A stretch of 64,000 nt of DNA from Prorocentrum cordatum (taxonomy: Eukaryota; Sar; Dinophyceae; Prorocentrales; Prorocentraceae): positions 1 to 64,000 of the forward strand of contig CAUYUJ010021161.1 of assembly GCA_963575745.1 (NCBI GenBank). Direction: 5' to 3'. The notes beneath the pieces are model-generated. The model searched no databases and was not told where the DNA came from. It worked only from the letters and a program-made list of their open reading frames with translations. Shown in pieces: positions 30,771 to 43,500 of this stretch (positions are counted from its first letter, which is position 1; every line of letters begins with the position of its first letter). Position numbers and translations under genes: made by a program.

Positions 30771-31512
30771 GATCCCGCCCGATGCCAACGCACAAAAGCG
30801 AAAGGCACCGAAGCGGGGATCGGGATAGGAGAGTGAATCTCTACTGAACTCCTGTCTGCAATCCACTGCTTCGGCCCAGGAAGGAAAGGAAGGGACAGCC
30901 AAAGCTCTGTCGTAAGGTTCGTACCCAACGGCGGCGCTAACCTGCAAAAAGTTTTACAGCGCCAGCCGCCGAGATAGAACCCAGGACAGTGCTGTGGGCT
31001 GGAGAGAAGTGGAATGGAGAGACTGAACTCTTATGACACCGACCCAAACGGTCGGTGCCCGAAGCAACACATGATAATCATGAATATGAAGTCCTCAATC
31101 CAATACCAAATCAAAGGAATCAAATCAGTCACGGTACGAGGGTGGTGAAAATCTTTTTATGCAAGTTCCATATCCAATCTGTACCAGATGCAATATGTAC
31201 GTCTTGCCACAGTTCAAATCTAAAGGATATTTATGCAATTGTGCATTATGCGATTTTTTTTGAATCTATATGAGTAGTATTATCCCATCATGAGGATAGC
31301 TGTCACCATAAACTTTCTCACAGTTGTTGAGTCCATGAAGAGGAAGAATCCTTGAAGTGATATACTGATCAAAAGGTAAGTGCGAGCGTCCTCGAATACT
31401 ACATGTCATCGAAGAAAATGATATAATACATCAATAGGCACATCAACAATACGACAAAGTTGGAAGCCATTCAAAATCTTATGGGCGGCATGGCAACCAG
31501 TTTCCTGGTGCG
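30771..31512 (-). other. 3' untranslated region of the retrotransposon
   Basis: About 740 nt between the polyprotein stop and the polypurine tract. It contains two strong stem-loops: CGGCGGCGCT pairing with AGCGCCAGCCGCCG (30929-30971), and a perfect 8-bp stem CACCGACC/GGTCGGTG with a 5-nt loop (31037-31057). Bases 31060-31490 are AT-richer. No ORF of interest. Confidence 0.7.
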
Positions 31513-34500
31513 TCAGCGTGGAGGGTCCCAGCGCCATGATCTGCCCGTATATTTCCCCGATGTGTACTTCTTATTCCATGCAGTCGCGCCCCATCCATTA
31601 TTGGCGAACGGATCCCACGCTTTGATCCAGATGAACTCGCCCCAATGGTCGTACCACTGGCGGTCATACGGTGCAATTTGCCTGTCATAATAGTGGGCAC
31701 CGTATTCAGCACTGCACCCGTGGGTCACATTCGAAATGGCGGGGCGCTTTGCCAGAGGTGGTCCATCATCGGGACGCGCAGGCGCATATCTGGCAGCGGA
31801 GGCGGTATGGCCATGGCTGTCGAACGCGCCGGAAGAAGTACGATACTCGGATGTGTGTGGTGGTGGCTGGGGGGTTGGATCGGTCCCGCTCCCCCTAAAG
31901 TCACCCCCACTACTGCTTCCTGGAGCGTTGCCGCTGCGGTTTCCCGCTGCACTGGCGGTCTCCTGAAGCTGAGAGTAGTATTCTTCGCGCTCTCGCTTAA
32001 CACCGGATCGGATCTCGTCCCGGGACCCAGTCAAAGACTGTGGGTGTGCACGAATTTCTGCGGCGGTGATGGCACCGCGGAGAGATTCGCCCGGGACGTG
32101 AACGGTAAGGTGGTTGCGCTGAAAACGTTCACGAATTGTTTCGGCTCCAAGGTTCGGCGCTCCGACCTCTTTCCTCTTTTTGGAGGCCTGCCAGAGGCGA
32201 TCGGCCTCAGTGGCAACTTCTAACGTCCATGCAACCCTACCAGCCTGAGTCCGAACTGTTGTCATCTGCGCACGAAACTCATCATCCTCCGCAAAGCGCT
32301 GTGCTAGAGACATGTATGGATGATACATGGGAGGATAATTTGGATTCTCAGGCGGGATGCCGTCCGCGTCGGCGTCTGCACGTAGCTTGTCGCACTCCTC
32401 CCGAGATGGAGAATTCCAAGCTAGCCACTTCTGATGCCGTTTGTCAGCTTTCTTCCCCATGTTTTGAAGCTCGTCTTTAGCGTCTGTCTGTGGCTTCTTC
32501 GAGCCACGCGTATCAATGGGGGCAGCTGTGATGCGCTGGGCGACGTCATCCGGCTGAGTGGCGGCAAACGCAACGAACTGTTCTCGCCAGGCCGCAACTT
32601 CGTCCGGCCATTTGGAGTTCTCGTACCTCATGCAAAAGGCACATTTCAGAGTGGCCCCAGGCGTGTCCAAATCAGCTGGCATCCGAGCGTTGCAAATTGC
32701 GCAAGACGGGATGCGAGTCTGTAGCTCTGGAGGTGCCAGTCCTGTGCTCTCGTCGAACTGAACGACCCCTGCGAGCAGGGTCGCGAAATTCTCCTGAGAT
32801 ACGCTCCCACCTGGCGCAGAGACGATTTGGCGGGCCCGATCGAGGTGATCAGGTTCAAGTGGGGCAAAGATCTTCTCGTCGTCTTCGTCCAAGATCTTGT
32901 CAAGGTCGCTGCGGTTTCCCGCTGCACCCTGAGACTCGGCGGAGGCGGAAGCAGCGACAGCCTGGTATGCATCTTGGAGAACTTGAGTGGCGAGTGTGCG
33001 TTGTGATAACTGTGAACCAACGACAGATTCAATAACGGTTTTGGTAGCCTCCACATTGTCTTGCGATGCTAGGGTTTCCCCTTGCTTCGTAGCCAATGTG
33101 GAAATCTTTCCGTCGTGGGGCGCCTCATTCACGAACTCATCCTCCACATAGGTCTCTGTGCCCATGCGGAGTGCAGCAAGGCCAGGATGATTCTGCACAA
33201 CCTCGGCGTTCTCAATGTCGATGAGTGCAAATTTGTCGCCAGCCTGCTGGTAGAGGTTCAAGTATGCCATGGCGCACCATGAACGTCTGCCGTATGCCAG
33301 GGTTCTGTATCGGAAAGTACCAATGCACTGGAAAAGGTACTTTGTGAAAGCTCTGTGTCCACATTGGTCTGGGAAACGGTGACACCATGGTGCATCGCAG
33401 TTGAACTCGAAGGTCATTGTTGTATTTGCGATATCGTCCATGTTCAAGACAACGGTGTACTCCATGGTCTGCTTCACTTTGGTGTTAACGACACCGTGAT
33501 GCCCAGATCTACGAACAATGTGGACTTTCTTGACTGCTTTGAAATAGTCTGGTAGGTCGGACTGATCTGGTCCATATGTGAGAGTTTTCTCCGCGTTATC
33601 CTCCATTGTATCGATTTCATTGCGGATATCATTCAGCTCTGGGGACCAGTCATCCTTCTTGAGGAAGTCATCATCAGCATGTTCTGGAACATGTGGCACA
33701 GTGTCACCATTGCTGCGATTTCCCGCTGCGCCGTCATCATAACTTTCCTCTGGAAAATCCGTTGGTACAGGGATTTCGGTCGGCGAGCTCTGGTCCTGTG
33801 TGGGGACCGGCATCTCTGTAGGTGAACTGTGATCGTCTGCCGCCAGAGGGTGATCCTCCACTGCCGGCGGAGGATAGTCGGGCGAGTGTGGAGTGATAGT
33901 CGGCGACGGAGGGTCAACTGCCATTGGTGTCGGTTCTGGTACGACTGTCGGCGATGACTGGGCCGGAGGTACATCGTCAATGGGCACGTCCAAAGACTGA
34001 GGGCTCCTGATCAATTTGAGCAATTCACCTGGCTCAGCTTCACGAGCATCTATGTCGGCGACCTCCTCAACCTCTGGGGGCTGTTGACTGGGGGCGCTGC
34101 GGTGTCCCGCTGCACTAGAGGCGTCTGTATGCCTCTGGCGCAGTGGAGCACGAAGATCTCCCACAGCCCTGACGTCACTGGTCGGCGTCATGATCGCATG
34201 ACGGGGTGGAAAGTTAACTGAGGGACCGAAGCGAAGGTCATCTGGGAGTGAGTTGGCGTCAAAGTCTGGGCAGGGTACAACGCGGGCAAGCGTGTTGCCC
34301 GCCAGCATGCCCTTCGTGCCATCCCAAACGTTCATCCAGTGATCTCCGATTCTCACGGTCACGTATCCCATGAACTGGCCTACCTCGCGAATGGGTCCGA
34401 ATAGGGATCCCATTGGTTCGCCTTCATGAGGGCTAACGCGCTCGCCAACCCAGGAACCATCTGAGTGTTTCGATGGCGGGTGAGAGTAAAAGTAGCAAGC

Positions 34501-37500
34501 TTGTCTTGTTTGAACGTAGTCTCCAATCCGATAGGTCTCATGGGGACCCATGGGCGGCCAGGCTGACGTGATGTGGCTAACGCGGCCCTCAGTGGCAGCC
34601 TGTAGAAACCATTGGTCGTAACGCTCGTGAATCTGACGATTACGCTCGCGCTCCTGGTCTGTTGTCAACTGCGAAGCTGCGGTTTCCCGCTGCATAACAG
34701 TTGGTATAGAGACGTCAGGGGCGGATGTGTCGCCAGACTCGTCACGATGTGCTCGGATCGGAGGTGCCACAGGGCGGATGTTAACCAACCCGACGGCCTT
34801 TCTAGCCGCTGTTAAGGCATTGATTGCATCAGCGAGTCTACTCTGTGTCCTCAGCAGCGCGGCCTCGGACTTAGCAAGGGCGGCTTCCCTCTCGGTGGCC
34901 TTCTGGGCAGCAGCCGCGGCCGCGTTGTGTGGGTCTAACGTGAGGCCCTCAACTCCCTCGGAGACTTCTTCCACGGCTGTATCTCTCGGCGCGGCGGTCT
35001 CCCGCTGCTCTGCTGCGATCTCTCGCTGCACGTGCGGGGGGGCCGAAGCGATGGGAGTGTGTGCCGGTGGAGGTCCTGGGGGGAGCGGCGGAACAGGCGG
35101 CGAAGCCTTGGCAATACCTTGTCCAGGTACAGCTCCCACTGGTGGCGGCGCATGCCGTGGTGGCGGTGGTGGAACCCTGTTGTCGCCCACGACCTGGCCA
35201 GGATACACGTTGGGAGCGATCGGCGGCGGTAACTCTCCTGGAGGAGGTCTGCCGACGCCTTCTGGTGGCGGGGCCTTCCTCTGGGGTGTCTTGGGAGCAC
35301 GTTGCCCAGGCTGGCCTGGCTGGAGTGGAGTCGGAGGCGGAGGCGGAGGCGGTGGAGGCTTCTTTGGCACACCGTTGCCTCGAGCCAGGGGTCTGGGCTT
35401 GTGCACAGTCGGAGCAGACGGCTTAGGTGGGGTTGGAGGTGCAGCTGCGGTTACCCGCTGCGCATCGCCCCACGGGTTATTGCCATGGCCATACACTTGC
35501 CATGGCCACGAAGCTGTGGAGCGCTCATACTTGGACCGTGGCTCAGAATCACGAGGAGGTCTGGCCAGGTCGCCGTCGTCTGGGCGCCCCCAGATTATTT
35601 TGCCGGTAGCGATGTTCCTGCAACGAATAAGACAATGTACTGGGATGTCGCGTTCTGCCATTATCGCGCCCTGTTTACCCTTCCACCAAGTGATGCCAGC
35701 CGTAGCGCATTTCTGATGGTCAATCTGAAATTCACACTGTTTCTTAGCGGAATGAAAGACGTACGGCGGTATGGTGGTGTAGGGGTTCTGGCCGCAAGAG
35801 TGAGAGAAAGGATGAGCGGAGGCAAAGACCTCGGCACGGGTTGCCCCATGCTTGTGGTCTCGCTTGTCGAATCCTTTGATTATGCCTGGGTTAGACCTTG
35901 GTGAGCCTTCGGTAATGCTCCGCACTGAAGACAGCTCGGTTGCGTGCCAGAGATATGGAGTGTCATGAACAGACAACTCCTCCCAACCCATGTTGTGGGC
36001 TGTGGAATATGGGTGCACCTCGGACTGACCACCTGTGCTTCGTATGGCCAAGATGCGGCCGAACGGGAACGTAAGTGGATTGAGGTCAGAGCCGACGGGT
36101 GCAAACACTTCTGTTCGCGACTTTCCATCTGCATGGTATTGCAGCATACGAATGGCCATGTAACAATAGTAATCGGCCAAGTCGATGTAGTCACCATTGT
36201 CACGCTCAGTTTCCCAACATGCTAGGACGGCCTCGTTCGTGGGTGTCTTGCGGTATTCCCATTTCTCCTTCTTTCTGTGGTAGTATTCTTGCTGGCTGCG
36301 CTGCCAGCAATTCATCGCACACTCTCGAAAGGTGGATGTCTTGGAAAAATCGATGTTCAGACGCCGATCGTGATATGCGTTGGTCACTCCACTTGTGTGA
36401 CGGAGTATCGTCATGAGAAACTTGCTAAACTCCCAGCGTCCGAAGTCGCATCCATCAGGAAGAGGTGGGCCGTATGGGCAATCTCGCCATGGGGGCAAGG
36501 CGATCCACTCATATGCTCCCTCGAACCAGCGGCTGCCGACGAGATCGTCGGCGTATTTGAGCACGTGAATGTCCTGTTCATTGGTCAGGCGCCGCGGGTC
36601 GTTCTCGGGGACATTGTCCGGGATTGTTCTGCGAAGCAGTGGATCGACATCAAATATGACAATGGCATTTGGATGATCGGGATCAATCAATGCTAACTCT
36701 CGTGGGGTCTTCCATCTGTCCATGTCATCTGTACGCTTCTTGACCCCGGAGAAGTAGCATGCCCGCTGTGGTGTCAAAACTTCGTACTTGGACGATGTCT
36801 CTTCGGCTACGGTTTCCCGTTGCAAGACCGTGTCATCGTCCTCGGACTCAGCGGTCGTCATCGGGTGGTTGTCCATCCACTGCTGGGCCTCCGGGTTGAG
36901 AGCCATTTCTTCCGCCAATCGGAGGTGCCGGGCATCGCCTTTACCGTTCCTCATAAGGTCAGGGTCGAGCAGGTAAAGGCCGGCGTAAATGGCGGCACAC
37001 AGTCGTGCGTGTCTCTCGCGCCAGGAGGTCTCGGATGTGCATTCCATGTAGCCAGTGATCCAAGAGTTACGGTCTGGTCCAAGCGATTTATTACGAGTGT
37101 CCTGGAGAAGGCCTCGGTATAATTTGGACATCTGAGAAACATGATCGGCCATGACATAATCGTCCTGAGTCATCACTAATGCATATGTCGGGTCAGCCGT
37201 CGTGTCCTCTGTGACTGGCAAGAAGGTAATGTCACCTTCTTGGTTCAGAACGGCGCGCATCCCAAGGTCCTCACGCTGCTGAATAGATTCTGCGTTGGAA
37301 GCAAAGGCCGTGGTTGCGCGCGTGGATGTCTCGTCTTCGTTTTTCATACCAGATCGCTTAAGATGTGCTGTGATCATTTTGGCGATCTCGGGAGCGACGG
37401 TAGGCGGGGCGGCGGCTGTAGCAACGGTTTCCCGTTGCACAGCTGCGGTGTCCCGCTGCTTGGTCCAATTGCAGAGGTTATGAGCGGCACGCATGCACAT

Positions 37501-40500
37501 CAACTCATTGGTCTTCGCACGATCAACGTTTGATGCTGAAACGTGATCGTATAGACTCTGGATGTGTACTTGACGATGGTGCCACGCGATCAGCAACATG
37601 TGGGACAAACTATGAGATTGTGGCTCATTAAGCGGCTTCACTGCGGGCTGTTTGAAAGCGTAGAACTGACTTGGCTTAGAGTTCATTACGCCGTAAAGGT
37701 TCTTGAGTGTTGCAAAGGTGACCCATTGCGCAGCGAAGCGAGCCCAATTCGCACCTGTCTTCTGGCAGTGCCATCCATCATCCTTGGTGCGATCCATAGC
37801 TTGTGTCCATGCCGAGTTGTTGATCACGGAAATACCACGTGTCTGCATAAGGATGCACATATCTTTCGAGATGGTGTCGAAGTGGTGAGGTAAGCCCCAA
37901 TCTTTGGCCGTGCCAGGGCCAATGACGTGAGGATGTTTATACCAGTTCGCAACGTCGCAAAATCTATCAAGGCCGATAGTGATATGCGGCATCATCTCGA
38001 GCAGGCATCCTTCTTGTGCTTCCCACTTGCGTTGGTACGCACGGTGGTCCCGTCTCTCCCAACCCAGGTCCACTCTTTGGGCATCGACGCTTTTCTGATT
38101 GTAGTCTGGGAACGTGATGTCATTGTTGTTCCACCAGAAAGTGGCAGTGGCACCACGCTCATACCACAATTGTTTGTAATGAGCATCAAGGTCGGCCCAA
38201 GTGTCCCATAGGGCTTCATCCATGTCGAAGTAGCGTTTTCTTTGAGCGGTGTCCATATTCTGGGCGCGCATCTCTCTGAGCGTGGCGATTCTTTCGAGGA
38301 TATCACGATGGAGACTCCAGAGTGAAGAATCAATACCATCAATGGTGGTGCCTTTTTCAGCGTTGGTGATGATGATTCGTTTCCTCTCCGATGCGCGCTG
38401 GTCCAGGCGCTGAAGCTCTGGGACAAGGCTCAGGTCTTTGTAGTCTTCATCGGACGAACCCTCGGGGCGCTGAGGAAGATCCGTGCCTGGCTGCACGACG
38501 TGATCATCCCAGAATCCTGGAATGTAGGAGTAGAACCAGTCCAGGATACAGTCCCGAGCCGCGGAAGCTAGAGTAGCGAGAGTGGCTCCTCCCATGTACT
38601 CTTGATGCACTGGGGTTGGGACGAGTAGCGTTGAGAAGGGTTGTCCAACTTGGCGAATACAATCATAACTGCACAGCATGTTGATGGCCTCTTGAGGCGT
38701 ATGGTAATTCTTGCTGGCTTTTCCCATCATAGGTCCCGAGTCGGTGAAGATGTAGAACAATGGGGTGGCAGTGCCTGTAGGTCCAAGGGCATGGTTAATG
38801 GATAATCCAAGATCCTCTGTGGCGATCTGCATCCAGCCATTCTCATCCGCGAAGCATTTGAGCACGGAAGCGTTGGTCCACGTGTGATGCTTAGCGTGAT
38901 CGAAGTCAATGAAATCGTTAGTACTGTCACCGCGGGATGTAGAGTCGGCACAAACCAACAAAGGGTCGGAAGCCAACAAAGGAAAAATCTGTTGGTTGTG
39001 TGATGGGCATCCGAAGATGTTTCGCCTTTGGTGTCCCGGGGCCCAACCACTAGTACGAACGGGACTCTCGTTCGCCTCAAGATCCTCACGCCAGGGGTCA
39101 TCACCGCTGCGGTTTCCCGCTGCGTATCGATGGCTACCTGTGTCGGTGAGGCTAGCGATGGCAATGGGGCGAGACAAGTGGCCCCCAGATCCGCACGGCG
39201 GGTCCAAACGACAACTGCCCCCTCCTATGTACTGGACATGGTGTTTAGGCGAAGCCGTTCTCATGTCACTGTTGAGGTCTCGAGCGGGGATGTCGATGAA
39301 CGAGTTGTAGCTGTTTTCCACGAACGAGCCAACCGAACCTGCGCAGTCGCTCTTGTGTGGAAGAGCTTTTCCGTGTGTCAATCCAGAAGAGGGCCGCTGG
39401 ACACCAAAATTATGTCCGTGGTTGGGCGTGTCAAGGCTGTCTAGACCTAATGGGCGATGCTCCTTTTTGTACATGTTATATGTGTCGTCAAGAGAAGAGC
39501 TCACCCATCCACCAATGGCGGTGGATCCAACTGTAGGCCATGCACCTTGGAGTCCTTTCCACAAGGACGTGGCGGCGTGTGAGAGGCACTCAAGAGATGG
39601 CATCAACGGTGGCTCGCTGCGGTCTCCCGCTGCTATGCTGCGGTCTCCCGCTGCACGGCCGAGAGCCTCGGTGCGAAGCCAGTTGAAGTGTTGAACGATG
39701 CTCTCCAATTGGTCATTCATATCCTGGTCGAGGCAAGCCTTGGCTACATACGAATGCAGAACAGCAAAGAATGAAACCCAAGGGAGTGTCGTCTCCTGCA
39801 ACAAATTTTGCATCGAAATCTCAACATCCATCTCGACGGCGTTACGAAGGTCTTTGCGTGAGCATTCAAGGAAGCAAACGCCAGAGCCCTCTGGTGCCTG
39901 AGTAAAAGCTATCGGGAACTTATTAGGGCCTGCCCACGGTAGCTGAGTATCGAACGCAGCTCCAACAGTGGGTCGAATGATTGGTCCGTCTGGAGGAAGA
40001 GTGCAGGCTGGGCGCTGGATCATCGGAAAGGCACGATTGAAACGTAGTGTCCCTACCGTGATGTCAACCATGTCAACGTCCTGGTCATCGCCGCCCTCTA
40101 GCGGGGGTTGCCCTCCGCGTGGAGCGCTAGGGTTACCCCCTGAGCTCGATGCGGTGCCCCGCTGCATGCTGCTGGGGGGGGAACGAGACCGATCCTGCAA
40201 CTGTGTGTTTGAGCCGCCTACCGCGCCGGGGCCGGGCGGGGCGGCCGGAGTTTCCTCCGCTTGGGAAGAAACGCTGCGGTTATGCATAACATCTCGTATA
40301 ACAAGAGTGCGTAATGGTGAAGAAGAGGATGGATCAGGGGAAAACGATGTCGAAAAATGGTGACCTGTATCAACCTTACGCCTAGTTCGGGTCGGGCTCT
40401 TAGCCCGGGTCGGTCCCGGGTCTTTCTTGGCCCGGGTCGGACTCTTCTGAGGAGACTTGCGGCGTTGTCGCGGGGACTTGGTCCGTGCCGAACGCGATGC

Positions 40501-43500
40501 GTTGGACCCGGCTGTGATGCTGTGATGATGTCCACATGAGTGTAAACCCTCGTGATTAGGGCAACCAACACATCTCTTACCACGTGCTGATCCAACGTCG
40601 CCCCAGGGGTCCTTGGAAGTGAGAGCAACTTCACAGAAGCCCGAACATCCTGGAGGTTTTGGGGGGTCGGCGGAGTGCGGTAGACCGTTGGGTGTAGTCC
40701 CCTCGTCCTCCGTCATAATATGTTGACGCATGCCCTTATTCAATGATGGCGAAGGACGAATGAGCGCAAGCTCGAGAAGTGTTTCCCAAACATTACTCTT
40801 TTTGGAGTCGAAATGTTTTGTCATCATGTCCGCAACTTGTTCCTTAGTACCTACGTGTGACAAATGTATTTGTTCATGTTGACAGACTTCCACGATCCAA
40901 TCCAGGTTGATTCTATGCGTGCGATGGAGGTGCCGCAATGCGGCCGTCCTACCTTTCTTTACTATTTTGATAACAGCCTCATTGTCCTCGGCTATGATAA
41001 GCTGTACCTGCGGAGGGCTCTTATCAGAATGAACTTTGCGATGGTAATGTAGAGGATGTTCGCCGAATGTTGTTAGGGTGGATCGAGGAGAGTCGTAAGT
41101 GCCAGGGGCTGGGGTTTCCCCCTGCTTCTTATACGTTGGTGGCTTACGCTGTTTGCGAGAGGCGGCGGCAACTTTGTCGCGGGCCTTGTGCGTGCGTACA
41201 ACGTGTTCCCAAAAGGTAAGCAGGGGGAGGCCTTCAACCCGGAGCGCCGTGTCCAACGCGACGATTTCGGATTCCGTAGAGGAATGCGAAACCACGGTTT
41301 GTTTCTTACACACGGCGTTGATCGGGAAGAAAGTGTTGGGGCCCACAATGGCGGCAAAGATGCCTGTCGTGGACTTCGACGTAGAAACGCAATCTGCATA
41401 GGAAGCGTCTGTAAACAGTATAATGGAAAGTTTATCGGCGGAATCGCCGATGAAACCCTGCAAGCTATGCGTCTTGGTGTGCTTGATGTAGCATACAAGA
41501 CGATGCAGACGTTTGTCGCAAGCTCGATTCCATTTGGTAATCTCGCGTGCCAACATGCAGACTGGGTGTAATAAATCAAAGCGACAGCATCTTGCAAGAT
41601 ATAAAATTTTCATTAGAATGCTAGCCGACTCTGGGCCGAGGACGCCTTTGTCGTCAAAATCAGCTTCTGTGAAGGCGGAGTCCTCGATCCCAGGGGTTTC
41701 GGAGACGGGTAGGTCTCGGAACTTCATTTTCGGATTGTCTGGAATGGTAGCAGCAACCTCAAGGTAGCGATCGATACATTGATCAATATACCCGCTCATA
41801 TTATATCGAACGCCACGGACATCTTTGGCAGTTTTGTAGGCTGCGGTGTCCCGCTGCGCTTGAGGCAGTAAAGGACGAATGGTCTCCATACGTTTGTTGA
41901 ACTCGATGTCTGATACTGTATATGGAGCCTGTCCGCAACCGAGATATTGATCAAGTTTGGTGGGCGGATCGATCTTGATGCCACTGTCCCGGATGAGGTT
42001 CCATCCAGCTTCTAGGTTGTCTTTTGGGCCGGCCAGCTTGAAGTCGTCGACGTATACAGAAAGCACCAATCCAAGTTTAGGGTGGGTCCAAATGCATTCC
42101 CATCCTTGCATAGGAACGAATCCTTTGCTCTCAAGGCATGTCTTGCAGTGTCTCTCCCAAAAGACGCCAGCAAGAGGATGACCATAGAGAGCCAAACGGA
42201 GTCGGCACACTGGGTCTTTGTATTTAGCCCATGATGCTGGTCGACGTGCCGGTGGGAGGCTGATCCATGTATCGACTGGGTCAATTCTGCCATCACCGTA
42301 CAACAGCGCCTGCGTGTATGCTGATGGTGCATCACTCTGGCCACCATTGTAACCGGGCATGTGTGCGACAGCATCAACGAGCTTTGACGCCTCAATATGT
42401 GATGCGCTGGATGCGGCATCAGCGAAAACCGCTGCCAGGCCTGTTTGATCTTTCATAGTATTTCCCTGGCAGACAACGCGACCTTTGTATTTGCGCTGTT
42501 CAGGTGGGAGTTCGGAATGCTTCACAGTTCCGAGTTCGAGTAAATGCGCAAAATGAATGTCCTTGCCCTCCTTAATGGCCTGCGCTTTGACATCGGCGCG
42601 TTCAGCGACGGTGTCTTCCATCCATGTGGTCTGTGCGCGAAGGCGATCATATTCTCCACGGAGAGCGGCCTGAGCGCGTGGTTCTGCTGCTATTTGCTTT
42701 TTATTGAGGCTCTGGGTGACCAGTGCATATGAGGTAGTTTCATGACGCTCACGATGTGGCTGATCAGGCGTGTCTTTGGGAAGGACGGCCATGATAGGAG
42801 CATCAACGAAACCAGAAACCTTTCTCTGCCGGACAAACTGCGCGAAGGTCGGTTTCAGTGTGAGACAAAGTGGATTCAAAGCACCGAATGATGGACCATC
42901 GTGTTCAATGTTTGTCGGTGATGCGATCGCCACTGCAGCTCTAGCCGGCGATGATGACGATGCACTGGTTTCCCGGTGCTCATTATCGGGTAAATAATAC
43001 AGCACCGTAGTAATGTCTCGGGGACCACCAGGGACAGGGGCGTACAAAATAGTTTTGTCTGTGACGCCCTTGACTTGTTCATCTCGGATCGTGTCTCCGG
43101 TGTGCGTGTCAAGAGTGATTCGACGCTCGACACGGTCCCATTTCGGTCCATCCGAGCGTGTTGTTCTAAGTGTTTTGGCGTTGTTATCCTGACGAGACCA
43201 GGTCTTCAGAGTTGCCTCATGTCGGCGAGCACGAGCTTCGGAAACCAGCTTACCGAATGCACGTTCGCGATCGCGCTGGCGACCAGAAAGACACTTCCAG
43301 TACTCCACGAGACAGTGATCGGGCCTAGTAGTTTTCTGTATTTTGGTATCACGTCCCATTGATTTAATTTTGCCATCGGAAGTGTATTCTGGAGCATAGT
43401 AAAATCGCACGGTGCCTGTCCAGGGTTCTCCCAGGGCTCGATGATCGCTCTCACTGACTCCATCCCATGTGTCTCTGAACTTGTCCTGTCCCTGGAATGT

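Noticed and set aside
30929-30971. tRNA-like folding near a GAACCC word in the retrotransposon 3' region
   Set aside because: Only a single GC stem forms; the D-arm and anticodon arm are missing.
34727-35716. Plus-strand Gly-rich frame of 329 codons inside the retrotransposon
   Set aside because: Antisense of the polyprotein's Ala- and Pro-rich linker; shadow frame.
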